Positions 27,290 through 35,502 of a stretch of 64,000 bases of DNA are shown here, one piece after another (within the stretch, counting starts at the first letter, position 1; each line of letters begins with the position of its first letter). The position numbers were made by a program, and so were the translations under genes. Origin of the DNA: an uncultured Paracoccaceae bacterium (lineage in GTDB: Bacteria > Pseudomonadota > Alphaproteobacteria > Rhodobacterales > Rhodobacteraceae); contig CANLVD010000009.1 in NCBI GenBank assembly GCA_947494445.1, positions 81,206 to 145,205 of the forward strand, given 5' to 3'. The notes under the pieces are model-generated. The model was given only the letters and a program-made list of their open reading frames with translations, ran no database searches and had not been told where the DNA came from.

Positions 27290-27332
27290 TGCTGACCGCA
27301 GAGGCAAATCCCCCTTGGCTCTGTGGTCAGCA
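27290..27332. other. Long stem-loop with an alternative pairing
   Basis: TGCTGACCGCAGAG (from 27290) pairs with CTCTGTGGTCAGCA (ending 27332), one G-T pair in 14. GCAAAT (27304-27309) can instead pair with ATTTGC (27332-27337), which would exclude the outer stem. No T run follows. This suggests folded RNA rather than a plain terminator. Confidence 0.45.
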
Positions 27333-27543
27333 TTTGCTTCCGGGCTCATGCCGCTGAGGGGAAGCTGCAAGATTTATTCCCATCAGCAAGCCCCCTGACA
27401 TCCACTAAAAGTTTACCAGTCCGGAACCCAGCGACACTTGGGGCCTTTCGGACCAAGGGCTGATCTTTGAGGGGATTTGAGGTCAGTCCGATGACGTGTG
27501 CTGCGGCCGCACGAGGGGTGAGTGGCGACCGCAACACAACGTC

Positions 27544-27581
27544 CGGTCACGGGCCGATGCTCAGGGCATCGCTCGTGACCG
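27544..27581 (-). terminator. Strong hairpin right after the CII-like gene
   Basis: CGGTCACG (27544-27551) pairs with CGTGACCG (27574-27581), and the inner GATGC/GCATC extends the stem. It begins three bases past the CII-like gene stop on the minus strand. There is no T tail, so it may protect the message end or need Rho. Confidence 0.5.
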
Positions 27582-27584
27582 TGC

Positions 27585-28073
27585 TTATTTGGCGGTTTCA
27601 TCCTCAAGATGCAACTTCATCTCCATCAGAACATGCTGAATTTGCCGGGTTTCCGTCAGCAAACGCTTCGCTTCGTTCAATGAGATGATCCCATCCTCGA
27701 TGGAATGGTTGTATTCGGCCATCAGATTCGCAAACCTCTGGGACAGGCGCACGACATCGGTGTTCAGACCCCCTTCGGACTGCACCTTGGTGGGATCATA
27801 TTCCAGCACGATCAACTGCAAATCCGCCAGCGCCTTGGTGACGTGAGGGAAACTTGCCTCAGTCTCCAGCGCTGCCACCACATCGACCGGCATGAAGCGG
27901 TCCGCATGTTCGGGTGAAGTTGAAAAATACCGACCCAGTGTGGCCTTCGATTTGCCAGAAATCTGACAGGCCTTTTCATAACCCAGATCCTTGATCAGGG
28001 CTTCGGTGTGCGATTTTAGATAAGCACCCCGTGAGGGGCCTTTAGGCACGCCAACCACATCTTTTTCGTCCAT
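27585..28073 (-). CDS. Small regulator resembling phage CII (Phage_CP76 type)
   Basis: The 162-residue protein has a helix-turn-helix-like segment at about 27-70 (LGYEKACQISGKSKATLGRYFS, then FMPVDVVAALETEASFPHVTKAL), which resembles the CII-like regulators of P2-type phages. The C-terminal 70 residues are helical and charged, probably a coiled coil for oligomer formation (LSQRFANLMAEYNHSIEDG, LNEAKRLLTETRQIQHVL). No phage genes are nearby, so it may be a domesticated regulator. An inverted repeat lies 30-54 bp upstream of its start, which suggests self-control. A remote family match; DNA binding is inferred. Confidence 0.6.
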   Translation of the reverse strand: MDEKDVVGVPKGPSRGAYLKSHTEALIKDLGYEKACQISGKSKATLGRYFSTSPEHADRFMPVDVVAALETEASFPHVTKALADLQLIVLEYDPTKVQSEGGLNTDVVRLSQRFANLMAEYNHSIEDGIISLNEAKRLLTETRQIQHVLMEMKLHLEDETAK

Positions 28074-28102
28074 AGGTCTGACTGTCCCGCTTTTGTTGAT
28101 GG

Positions 28103-28127
28103 GGGGAAAGCGATTGAGCGTTTCCCC
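28103..28127. promoter_or_regulatory. GGGGAAA-N11-TTTCCCC inverted repeat, copy B, upstream of the CII-like gene
   Basis: GGGGAAA (28103-28109) and TTTCCCC (28121-28127) flank the 11-base spacer GCGATTGAGCG. It lies 30 bp upstream of the leftward CII-like start, where a -35/-10 region should be, so binding there would affect transcription. Copy A is 1 kb away at 27101-27124. Confidence 0.55.
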
Positions 28128-28200
28128 TTATGACCGTTACCCACTTCTGCGACTTTCCTATTAACGACGAAACAAGGTGCAACGTAAAGAGTTAGTCGTT

Positions 28201-28500
28201 TTCAAGAACCTCTGAGAGATGTCCCCCAGGACCTAGCTCAGGGACCCCGAGCGCGAAAGGATGAGATCGGGGCTCACTTCACCCCTTTCGCAAAAAGGGG
28301 CCGCAGACCGACTTCACCTACCCACGACAGTCTGCGGTCCCGTCCTTGTTCCAAGCCCATCAGCACAAGGTATCCACCCCTGATCATCAGGGGCTGATGG
28401 GCGGCTGTGTGTCGTCGTTTCAAGTTGTGTGCCGGTGCGGCCTGTGATGTTGCGTGCACCTTTGTCTGATCGCTGCGCCCAAGCTTGACGCAGCGCCTGC
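28201..28500. other. Dense hairpin cluster upstream of tdk, candidate structured RNA
   Basis: Five stems follow each other with no credible ORF: CCCCGA/TCGGGG (28245-28272); CCCCTTT/AAAGGGG (28282-28300); CCGCAGAC/GTCTGCGG (28301-28337); GCCCATCAGC/GCTGATGGGC (28355-28402), which encloses CCCCTGAT-C-ATCAGGGG (28377-28393); and CGCTGCG/CGCAGCG (28471-28495), 26 bases before the tdk start. The GGGG arm of stem 2 can also extend stem 3, so the two may exclude each other, as in an attenuator. Which strand is transcribed is not known. Confidence 0.5.
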
Positions 28501-28521
28501 CAGATGGCTAATGCCCGGGCT

Positions 28522-29103
28522 ATGGCCAAACTCTATTTCAATTATTCCACCATGAATGCGGGCAAGAGCACGGTGCTCCTGCAAGCGTCCTATAACTACA
28601 TCGAACGCGGGATGGAGACATATCTGCTGACCGCCAATTTTGATGACCGCAGCGGACCGGGCAAGATTGCCAGCCGGATCGGCATTTCAGCGGATGCAGA
28701 CACTTTCGGATCCGAGACGGATCTCTTCGCCAAGATCAAAACGCGGCTGGAGGCGGGCAAGATCGCCTGCGTGCTGATCGACGAAGCGCAATGGATGAGC
28801 GAGGCGCAGGTCTGGCAACTTGCTCGTGCGGTCGACGATCTGGGCGTGCCGGTTATGTGCTATGGGCTGCGGGTGGATTTTCAGGGCAAGCTTTTCCCCG
28901 GCTCGGCCACTTTGTTGGCGCTGGCCGACGAGATGCGCGAGATCCGCACCATCTGCCATTGCGGGCGCAAGGCCACCATGGTGGTGCGCATGGGGGCTGA
29001 TGGCAAGGCTCTGCGGGATGGTCCGCAGGTGCAGGTCGGCGGCAATGAGACCTATGTCTCGCTCTGCCGCATCCACTGGCGCGAGGCCGTGGGCGACCGC
29101 TGA
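28522..29103 (+). CDS. tdk: Thymidine kinase
   Basis: Tdk phosphorylates thymidine in the salvage pathway. From MAKLYFNYSTMNAGKST the protein has 193 residues, with the P-loop STMNAGKS at 9-16, the DEAQWMS motif near 88, the lasso region beginning CYGLRVDFQGKLFPGS near 115 and a C-terminal zinc site with CHCGRKA and a later Cys. The upstream ATG at 28504 is an alternative start without family support. It lies directly after the hairpin cluster. Confidence 0.94.
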   Translation: MAKLYFNYSTMNAGKSTVLLQASYNYIERGMETYLLTANFDDRSGPGKIASRIGISADADTFGSETDLFAKIKTRLEAGKIACVLIDEAQWMSEAQVWQLARAVDDLGVPVMCYGLRVDFQGKLFPGSATLLALADEMREIRTICHCGRKATMVVRMGADGKALRDGPQVQVGGNETYVSLCRIHWREAVGDR

Positions 29104-29117
29104 AGTGGCCGACGGGG

Positions 29118-29730
29118 TCAGCTGTCGAATGCCTCCGGTGACAGCTTTCCAGCCGTCAAAAGATGTTGCAGCGTATAGGCCACCGACAGCGCGTCATCCC
29201 GCGCGTCATGTCCTCTGAGGGGCGGGTGATCAACGCCATAGTAATCCGCCAGCTTGTTGCTTGGAGTGCGCACGAGATCCTCCATCGGCATGCCTGCCTC
29301 AAGCAGCAACCTGACCGCATTGGCGAACCGCTGCGGTGGAATGCTGGGCGGGATCCCTGCCACGTAAGCGCTGATGGCAACCATGTTCAGCTCATCCTTG
29401 CCCCAAGGACCAGAAGCGCGCGCCGTCTGAAAAGGCATCAACACGCGCAAGCGCATCCGCCAATGGCACGCCCTCGGCTTCAATGATCTCGTTTGTGATG
29501 CCGGTCAATCTGGTGAAAAACGGATCAAGCGCGTAGCGTTTGCCGTAGCGATCCCGCGGCACAACGTGATCCATATGCGTGTCCAGTATCGGGAAATCAC
29601 CTTCCAGACCCAGCTTGACGGCCCCAATCTGTGCAATCACCGGATCGGGATCATGGGCTGCACACCAGAACCGGCGTTGCGAGCCTTCCAGGCAGACAAA
29701 CTCACAATCGAAAATGATGGCAGTTTTCAT
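29118..29730 (-). pseudogene. DEDDh 3'-5' exonuclease interrupted by a one-base frameshift
   Basis: The N-terminal part (MKTAIIFDCEFVCLEG, start 29730) carries the first DEDD motif and AQIGAVKLG. It runs to a stop at 29392. The C-terminal part continues in another frame (WGKDELNMVAISAYVAG ... GHDARDDALSVAYTLQHLL, with the last His and Asp) and ends at 29118. Joining needs one base removed near 29405-29411, where minus-strand TCCTTGGGG should read TCCTGGGG. All motifs are otherwise intact, so the break is recent, a sequencing error, or +1 recoding. Family: oligoribonuclease/DnaQ-like exonuclease. Confidence 0.8.
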
Positions 29731-29786
29731 ACTGATGTTGTCCCGTCGATCAATGCGTGATGACAGAGCCTTACACCAATGCCCGC

Positions 29787-30398
29787 CTATTTGCGAAACG
29801 TCGCATTGAAGGCGATGGTCACCCGTTCGGCATCCGTCTCGTTGGGATAGACCCAATGCACCAGATAGGACGGGAACAGAATGATTTCTCCCGCTGCCGG
29901 TCTGATCCGCTTTTTCAGCCGGAACGCGCTGGTCTTCAGGATCTCCCAATGGGGCAGGTCCACGCGCGGGGCGACAAATTCGATCATCCCCGATGATCCA
30001 TCTTCCGTGTCGGGCTGCGAGACATAATAGACGCCCGACCAATGCGCGCCGGGATGGGTGTGCGGCGCGTTATACCCGCCTTGGGGGTTCACGTTCATCC
30101 AGCCGAACAGCTTCATTTTCAGCGTTTCGGGATCAACCTTATTGGTCAGTTTCCGCGTGGCGGTCAGAACCGACATTTCGGCCGCCGCGCGCAGATCAAT
30201 GATGCAATCGGACTGTCTGGCAAACAGATTACCCGTCGAATGCCAGCCGCGCCTGTTGGATTTGGACACACCACCATCCTCGGCCCGCATGGCCGCACCC
30301 TCTGCCAGAAGGGCTGCGTTAAGGTCTTCGTGATCAGCCACCTGAAAGCGCAACAACGGTGACGAGAAGAGCTTTTCGAACTTGGTTTCCGAGATCAT
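29787..30398 (-). CDS. Putative 2-oxoglutarate-Fe(II) oxygenase
   Basis: From MISETKFEKLFSSPLLRFQV the protein has 203 residues. The double-stranded beta-helix motif is visible: first iron His in NAPHTHPGAHWSGVYYV and the distal His in LFPSYLVHWVYPNE followed by the 2-oxoglutarate Arg in AERVTIAFN. It resembles the TIGR02466 family of unknown substrate, common in marine bacteria and cyanophages. It is separated from the broken exonuclease gene by 56 bp, in the same direction. Confidence 0.82.
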   Translation of the reverse strand: MISETKFEKLFSSPLLRFQVADHEDLNAALLAEGAAMRAEDGGVSKSNRRGWHSTGNLFARQSDCIIDLRAAAEMSVLTATRKLTNKVDPETLKMKLFGWMNVNPQGGYNAPHTHPGAHWSGVYYVSQPDTEDGSSGMIEFVAPRVDLPHWEILKTSAFRLKKRIRPAAGEIILFPSYLVHWVYPNETDAERVTIAFNATFRK

Positions 30399-30548
30399 TT
30401 GGCGATCCTCTCCCTTCGGGTCCGGGCCTGCAGAAATCCCGGCCCTCACGTGTCGCAGTCGGTCTGTCCGACATTAATCGCTCCGGGGATCCTCGTCACG
30501 CCCTCATGCCCGCCCGGCCAATGACCGGACAGGCTTCACATCTGGCCG

Positions 30549-30571
30549 GACGGGTGGTCAAGACCCACCCG
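30549..30571 (-). terminator. Hairpin downstream of the cytochrome c' gene
   Basis: CGGGTGG and CCACCCG form a seven-base stem with a short loop about 15 bases past the cytochrome stop on the minus strand. No T run follows, so it is only a possible terminator. The rest of the 186-bp space to the 2OG oxygenase gene shows nothing further. Confidence 0.4.
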
Positions 30572-30584
30572 GGTCAGAACAGGC

Positions 30585-31064
30585 TCATTTCAACCGATAG
30601 CTTTCGTGGCATCCGCCGCAGGATTTGCCGACGTCGCCCATCGCTCCGCGCAGGGCATCAAGACCACCGCCTGCGGCAGCTTCCAAGGCCATAGCCGCTG
30701 CACCGAAGGCCATGCCTTTTTCACCCACGGTGCTGCCAGCGGCCCAGATCGCAGGGGCGGCTTTGGTCGTGTCCAGTCCAAGGGCTTCGCTGTCGGAGCC
30801 CTGGGGCCACAGCCGCGACTGATCCATCCGCGACAGGGCAGCCAGATTTCCAGCGGCAGCCGATGCGGCAGTCGCGTCATAGTCAACCTCGCCCTTGGCC
30901 ATAGCGCCCAGCAATCCCATGTTGAACGCATAAAGCGTCATCTGCGATTGCCGCGCCTTGACCGCAGCCTCAATCGCCTTGTCCGCGTGACCATCGCCAA
31001 TGGCCGAAGTCGCCATGACGGCAGCGACCAACACGCCACCAAACCCCATCACTTCAATTTTCAT
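30585..31064 (-). CDS. Cytochrome c' family protein
   Basis: The 159-residue precursor starts MKIEVMGFGGVLVAAVMATS with a signal peptide. Its single haem-binding motif CGGCH is near the C-terminus (SCGGCHESYRLK), the arrangement of cytochrome c'. A four-helix bundle in between is rich in Ala (DATAASAAAGNLAALSRMD). These periplasmic proteins bind NO and protect against it. Two hydrophobic residues further upstream, an alternative start at 31079 exists. Divergent from the LysR gene, with which it may be co-regulated. Confidence 0.85.
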   Translation of the reverse strand: MKIEVMGFGGVLVAAVMATSAIGDGHADKAIEAAVKARQSQMTLYAFNMGLLGAMAKGEVDYDATAASAAAGNLAALSRMDQSRLWPQGSDSEALGLDTTKAAPAIWAAGSTVGEKGMAFGAAAMALEAAAGGGLDALRGAMGDVGKSCGGCHESYRLK

Positions 31065-31154
31065 CTGCATGCCTCCCAAAATTGTCTATGTCTCCAGTCT
31101 ATCTGTGTGTTTAATCCAAGGAAGTGAGAATAATTGCGGAGCACCTCTTAGTTT

Positions 31155-32012
31155 ATGCACAACTCAAGCTGGGATAACCTGCGCTATGTTCTGGCCGTGA
31201 TCGAGGCTGGATCGGTCAGTGGAGCCGCGCGCGATCTGGGCGTGAACCACGCGACCGTTCTGCGCCGGATTGCTGCGTTCGAGACCGGTTACGGCGGTGC
31301 CATCTTCGACAAAAGCGCCAACGGATACCGCCTGCTGCCCGGTAAGGATGCACTGGTGCGCGCCATTCAGGACGTCGAGAAAAGTGTCCTGACCGTCGAG
31401 CGGCTGATGCAGGGCGCGAACCCGATGCTGGGCGGTCTTGTGCGCATTTCGTCAACCGACACGATCTGCCAGTATCTGTTGCCCGAAGTTCTGCAAACCC
31501 TGCGGGACAAGGCCCCGCAACTGGAAATCGAATTGCTGAGCAACAACAGCCATCTCAATTTCGCACGGATGGAGGCTGATCTTTTTGTACGCCCGGCGAT
31601 GACCATACCTGATGACATGATTGCCGAACCGGCGGCGGAACTGGTGTTCAGGGCCTATGCGACCTCGGCGGATCTCGACACGTGGTTCGGCCTCAAAGGC
31701 CCATTGGCCAAATCAGCAGCGGCAAGCTGGTTGACGCGCAACATCCCCGCAGGAGCGTTGATCTCGGGCAGCGACAGTTTCATCGTCCTTTCGCGCATGG
31801 CCTGCGCCGGAACGGGGATCGCGATCCTACCGTCATTTGTTGGCGAAAGTGTCCGTGAGCTTGTCCATCTGCCCCAAAAGATGCCGGACATCCGCGTTCC
31901 GATCTGGGTCGGCACCCATCAGGACCTGCGCGACAGCCTCAGGATTGAGGCTGTGCGCAAATGCGTTGTCGCTCATCTCTCCGAAGGCAAGGCCGGTCCG
32001 GGGATCACCTGA
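31155..32012 (+). CDS. LysR-family transcriptional regulator
   Basis: The 285-residue protein has the N-terminal winged helix-turn-helix (WDNLRYVLAVIEAGSVSGAARDLGVNHATVLRRIAAFE), then a helical linker and a type 2 periplasmic-binding effector domain from about residue 90. It is transcribed away from the cytochrome c' gene across a 90-bp spacer, the usual layout for a LysR protein and its target. Effector unknown. Confidence 0.9.
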   Translation: MHNSSWDNLRYVLAVIEAGSVSGAARDLGVNHATVLRRIAAFETGYGGAIFDKSANGYRLLPGKDALVRAIQDVEKSVLTVERLMQGANPMLGGLVRISSTDTICQYLLPEVLQTLRDKAPQLEIELLSNNSHLNFARMEADLFVRPAMTIPDDMIAEPAAELVFRAYATSADLDTWFGLKGPLAKSAAASWLTRNIPAGALISGSDSFIVLSRMACAGTGIAILPSFVGESVRELVHLPQKMPDIRVPIWVGTHQDLRDSLRIEAVRKCVVAHLSEGKAGPGIT

Positions 32013-32021
32013 CCCCCGGCC

Positions 32022-35000
32022 TCAGAGCTTGGCAAATTCCTGCAACGCCATGACGTCCAGACCGCCATCTTCACGGTCCTTCATCGCGCGCGCGGCCGCC
32101 CGGCTGCCAGCGGCAGTCGTGTAGTACGGAATGCGGTCATAAAGCGCGACCGAGCGGATTTCGCGACTGTCCGAAATCGACTGCGCACCTTCAGTGGTAT
32201 TGAACAGCAACTGCACCCGCCCGTCCTTCAGCGCATCCACGATGTCGGGACGCCCCTCATAGACCTTGTTGATGACCTCGGATGTGATCCCCAGCGTCTC
32301 AAGCCAGTCTGCCGTGCCGCGGGTTGCCAGAATGTGGAAGCCCAGATCGCTGACCACCTGAACCGCCTCGGCCATGATCGGCCCTTTGTCGGCGTCCTTG
32401 ACCGACACGAAAACCGTGCCCTCGCGCGGCAGATCAGTGCCCGCACCAAGCTGCGATTTCAGGAAGGCGCGCGAGAAGGTCGTGTCCAGCCCCATCACCT
32501 CACCGGTGGAGCGCATCTCGGGGCCAAGCAGCGTATCGACACCGGGGAAGCGCGCAAACGGCAGCACCGCTTCCTTGACCGCCACATGCGGCGTGTCGGG
32601 TGACACAAGCGCCTGCTCCGACAAGGGCGCACCGGCCATGACGCGCGCAGCAATCGCCGCGATGGGCGAGCCGGTGGCCTTGGCCACAAACGGCACGGTG
32701 CGCGAGGCCCGTGGGTTCACTTCCAGAACGTAGATCACGTCGTCCTTGATCGCGAACTGCACGTTCATCAGACCAACCACATTCAGTCCCAGCGCCAGCG
32801 CACGGGTCTGGTCCTTGAGCCGAGCAATCATCTCGGCACTCAGCGAATATGGCGGCAGCGAACAGGCACTGTCGCCCGAATGCACGCCTGCCTCCTCGAT
32901 ATGCTCCATGACACCTGCCACATGCACATCTGTGCCATCACACAGTGCATCCACATCAACCTCGACCGCGCCGGTCAGATAGCTGTCGAGCAGCACGGGG
33001 CTGTCACCGGACACCACGACCGCATCGCGGATGTAGCGCTTGAGGTGGTCATCATCGCGCACGATCTCCATCGCGCGCCCGCCCAGAACATAGGACGGGC
33101 GGATCACCAGCGGATAGCCGACCTGCTGGGCGATCTCGAACGCTTCATCATCGGAATGCGCAATGCCATTGACCGGTTGCTTGAGGTCGAGCTTTTCAAG
33201 CAACTGCTGGAACCGCTCCCGGTCCTCGGCCAGATCGATCGCATCGGGCGTGGTGCCAAGGATCGGGATGCCCTCGGCCTCCAGCGCCCGCGCGAGTTTC
33301 AGCGGGGTCTGCCCGCCAAACTGCACGATCACCCCATGCAGCGTGCCGTTCTCCCGCTCGACCCGCAGGATTTCCAGCACCGTCTCAATGGTCAGTGGCT
33401 CGAAATACAGACGGTCGGACGTGTCATAGTCGGTCGAGACCGTCTCGGGGTTGCAGTTGACCATGATCGTCTCATAGCCCGCATCCGTCAGCGCAAAACA
33501 GGCGTGACAGCAGCAGTAGTCAAACTCGATCCCCTGACCGATCCGGTTCGGGCCACCGCCCAGAATCACGACCTTCTTGGCATCAGATGGCCGCGCTTCG
33601 CACTCGACCTCGCCCATCGCATCGACCTCATAGGTCGAATACATATAAGGTGTCTGCGCCTCGAACTCGGCCGCACAGGTGTCGATCCGCTTGAAGGCCG
33701 CATTCACGTCCAGACGCCTGCGCGCCTTGCGCACCTCGGTCTCGCTCAGGCCGGTCAGAATGCCGATGCGGGCATCCGAAAAGCCCATGATCTTGAGATG
33801 CCGCATTCCGTCTGCGGTCTCTGGCAGGCCGGAGGCGCGAACATCCGCCTCAACGTCCAGAATTTCGCGAATGCGCTCAAGGAACCACGGATCAAACTTG
33901 GTCACGCCTGCCACATCGGCCACGCTCAGACCCTCGCGCATGGCCTGTGCGATGGTCCGCATCCGGTCCGGTGTCTGCTTGGAAATCGCGGCGATCAGGG
34001 CCGCGCGCCGGTCATCGCCGGGAATGTCGATCTCGTCAAAGCCGGTCAGACCCGTCTCCATCGAGGCAAGCGCCTTCTGCACGCTTTCATGGAAGGTCCG
34101 GCCAATGGCCATGGCCTCGCCCACGGATTTCATCGCCGTGGTCAGGTTCGGCTCGGAGCCAGGGAATTTCTCGAAGGCAAAGCGCGGGATCTTGGTGACC
34201 ACATAGTCAATCGTCGGCTCGAAGCTCGCAGGCGTGACCTTTGTGATGTCATTGTCCAGCTCGTCCAGCGTATAGCCCACGGCCAGCTTGGCCGCGATCT
34301 TGGCAATCGGGAAGCCGGTCGCCTTGGACGCCAGCGCCGAGGAGCGCGACACCCGCGGGTTCATCTCGATCACCACCACGCGCCCGGTTTTGGGGTCGAT
34401 GGCAAACTGAACGTTCGACCCGCCGGTTTCGACCCCGATCTCACGCAGCACGGCAATGGAGGCGTTGCGCAGGATCTGGTATTCCCGGTCGGTCAGCGTC
34501 AGGGCAGGGGCAACGGTGATCGAGTCGCCCGTATGCACGCCCATCGGATCGACGTTTTCGATGGAACAGACGATGATGCAATTGTCCGCCGTGTCGCGGA
34601 CCACTTCCATCTCGTATTCTTTCCAGCCCAGCAGGCTTTCATCAATTAGGATCTGGCTGACCGGCGAGGCATCAAGGCCCGAGCGGCAGATCTTCTCATA
34701 ATCGTCCTTGTTATAGGCAACCCCGCCCCCGGTGCCGCCCAGCGTGAAGGCAGGTCGGATGATCGCGGGCAGGCCGACATAGTCAATCGCGGCCATGCAC
34801 TCTTCGATGGTGTTGGCAATCGTGGCCTTGGGGTTTTCCAGACCGATCCGGTCCATCGCCTCGCGAAACAGCTTGCGGTCTTCTGCCATTTCAATGGCAT
34901 CGCGCTTGGCGCCGATCAGCTCGACCCCGAATTTTTCAAGCACACCCAGATCATCGAGCGCCAGAGCCGTGTTCAGACCGGTCTGGCCTCCCATGGTCGG

Positions 35001-35261
35001 CAGCAGCGCGTCCGGGCGTTCCTTTTCGATGATCTTGGCGACCATCTCGGGCGTGATCGGCTCGACATAAGTGGCATCTGCAAGACCGGGGTCGGTCATG
35101 ATCGTGGCGGGGTTGGAGTTCACCAGAATGATCCGGTAGCCTTCCTCGCGCAGCGCCTTGCAGGCCTGTGCGCCGGAATAGTCGAATTCGCAGGCCTGTC
35201 CGATAACAATTGGCCCGGCACCGATGATCATGATGGAGTGAATGTCATCTCTTCTGGGCAT
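32022..35261 (-). CDS. carB: Carbamoyl-phosphate synthase large subunit
   Basis: CarB makes carbamoyl phosphate from bicarbonate, ATP and ammonia for arginine and pyrimidines. The 1079-residue protein has the two homologous ATP-grasp halves: the first with [21 protein letters not shown] and [21 protein letters not shown], the second with [20 protein letters not shown] and [14 protein letters not shown] sequence. The C-terminal MGS-like allosteric domain follows from about 930. Length is standard. It is separate from carA, as often in this group. Nine bases separate its stop from that of the convergent LysR gene. Confidence 0.97.
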   Translation of the reverse strand: MPRRDDIHSIMIIGAGPIVIGQACEFDYSGAQACKALREEGYRIILVNSNPATIMTDPGLADATYVEPITPEMVAKIIEKERPDALLPTMGGQTGLNTALALDDLGVLEKFGVELIGAKRDAIEMAEDRKLFREAMDRIGLENPKATIANTIEECMAAIDYVGLPAIIRPAFTLGGTGGGVAYNKDDYEKICRSGLDASPVSQILIDESLLGWKEYEMEVVRDTADNCIIVCSIENVDPMGVHTGDSITVAPALTLTDREYQILRNASIAVLREIGVETGGSNVQFAIDPKTGRVVVIEMNPRVSRSSALASKATGFPIAKIAAKLAVGYTLDELDNDITKVTPASFEPTIDYVVTKIPRFAFEKFPGSEPNLTTAMKSVGEAMAIGRTFHESVQKALASMETGLTGFDEIDIPGDDRRAALIAAISKQTPDRMRTIAQAMREGLSVADVAGVTKFDPWFLERIREILDVEADVRASGLPETADGMRHLKIMGFSDARIGILTGLSETEVRKARRRLDVNAAFKRIDTCAAEFEAQTPYMYSTYEVDAMGEVECEARPSDAKKVVILGGGPNRIGQGIEFDYCCCHACFALTDAGYETIMVNCNPETVSTDYDTSDRLYFEPLTIETVLEILRVERENGTLHGVIVQFGGQTPLKLARALEAEGIPILGTTPDAIDLAEDRERFQQLLEKLDLKQPVNGIAHSDDEAFEIAQQVGYPLVIRPSYVLGGRAMEIVRDDDHLKRYIRDAVVVSGDSPVLLDSYLTGAVEVDVDALCDGTDVHVAGVMEHIEEAGVHSGDSACSLPPYSLSAEMIARLKDQTRALALGLNVVGLMNVQFAIKDDVIYVLEVNPRASRTVPFVAKATGSPIAAIAARVMAGAPLSEQALVSPDTPHVAVKEAVLPFARFPGVDTLLGPEMRSTGEVMGLDTTFSRAFLKSQLGAGTDLPREGTVFVSVKDADKGPIMAEAVQVVSDLGFHILATRGTADWLETLGITSEVINKVYEGRPDIVDALKDGRVQLLFNTTEGAQSISDSREIRSVALYDRIPYYTTAAGSRAAARAMKDREDGGLDVMALQEFAKL

Positions 35262-35372
35262 GCGCCAACCTCTCAGGCCAAATCGCTGATGGCTTTAGAT
35301 CAGCCGTGGCAGGCGTGCAAGGGGGCGGGTGGCTTTATCTTGGTTCGAACGCACTCTTGCAGGCGTCATGCC

Positions 35373-35402
35373 GCCTCCGGCGGGGATATTTGGGCCAAGA
35401 AG
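35373..35402. repeat. Copy 3 of the interspersed intergenic motif
   Basis: GCCTCCGGCGGGGATATTTG followed by GGCCAAGAAG, in the divergent carB-aspS spacer. It differs from copy 2 (17048-17076) by a few bases over about 29 and is in the opposite orientation. Copy 1 at 10903-10929 is more diverged. Confidence 0.65.
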
Positions 35403-35437
35403 TGGGGGTCGAGAGCGCCTGCGCCACCCTCGCGCCC

Positions 35438-35466
35438 TTGACAAGCCATGGCCCGAGCGCCATGCA
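35438..35466 (+). promoter_or_regulatory. Probable aspS promoter
   Basis: TTGACA at 35438-35443 is followed after 17 bases by CATGCA at 35461-35466, a consensus -35 with a weak -10, about 37 bp before the aspS start. No other good sigma-70 pair is evident in the spacer. Confidence 0.45.
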
Positions 35467-35502
35467 ACCGCGACGCCAGAAATTGACCCTGCGAGGACCC
35501 TG

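Larger units (their letters stand above)
26855..27584. other. 730-bp stretch without a convincing gene, rich in inverted repeats
   Basis: Open frames here are short, start without ribosome sites and encode low-complexity basic peptides. What stands out is secondary structure: the inverted repeat at 27101-27124, CCCTC/GAGGG at 27122-27138, a long hairpin at 27290-27332 and another at 27544-27581. TTACGTGTACGT-like sequence occurs near 27071. It may hold regulatory DNA or untranslated RNA for the neighbouring CII-like regulator, or be the scar of an old element. Confidence 0.6.

Noticed and set aside
32880..34649. 589-residue open frame on the plus strand opposite carB
   Set aside because: It is a mirror frame of high-GC carB, His/Arg-rich, with no motif; carB is certain on the other strand.
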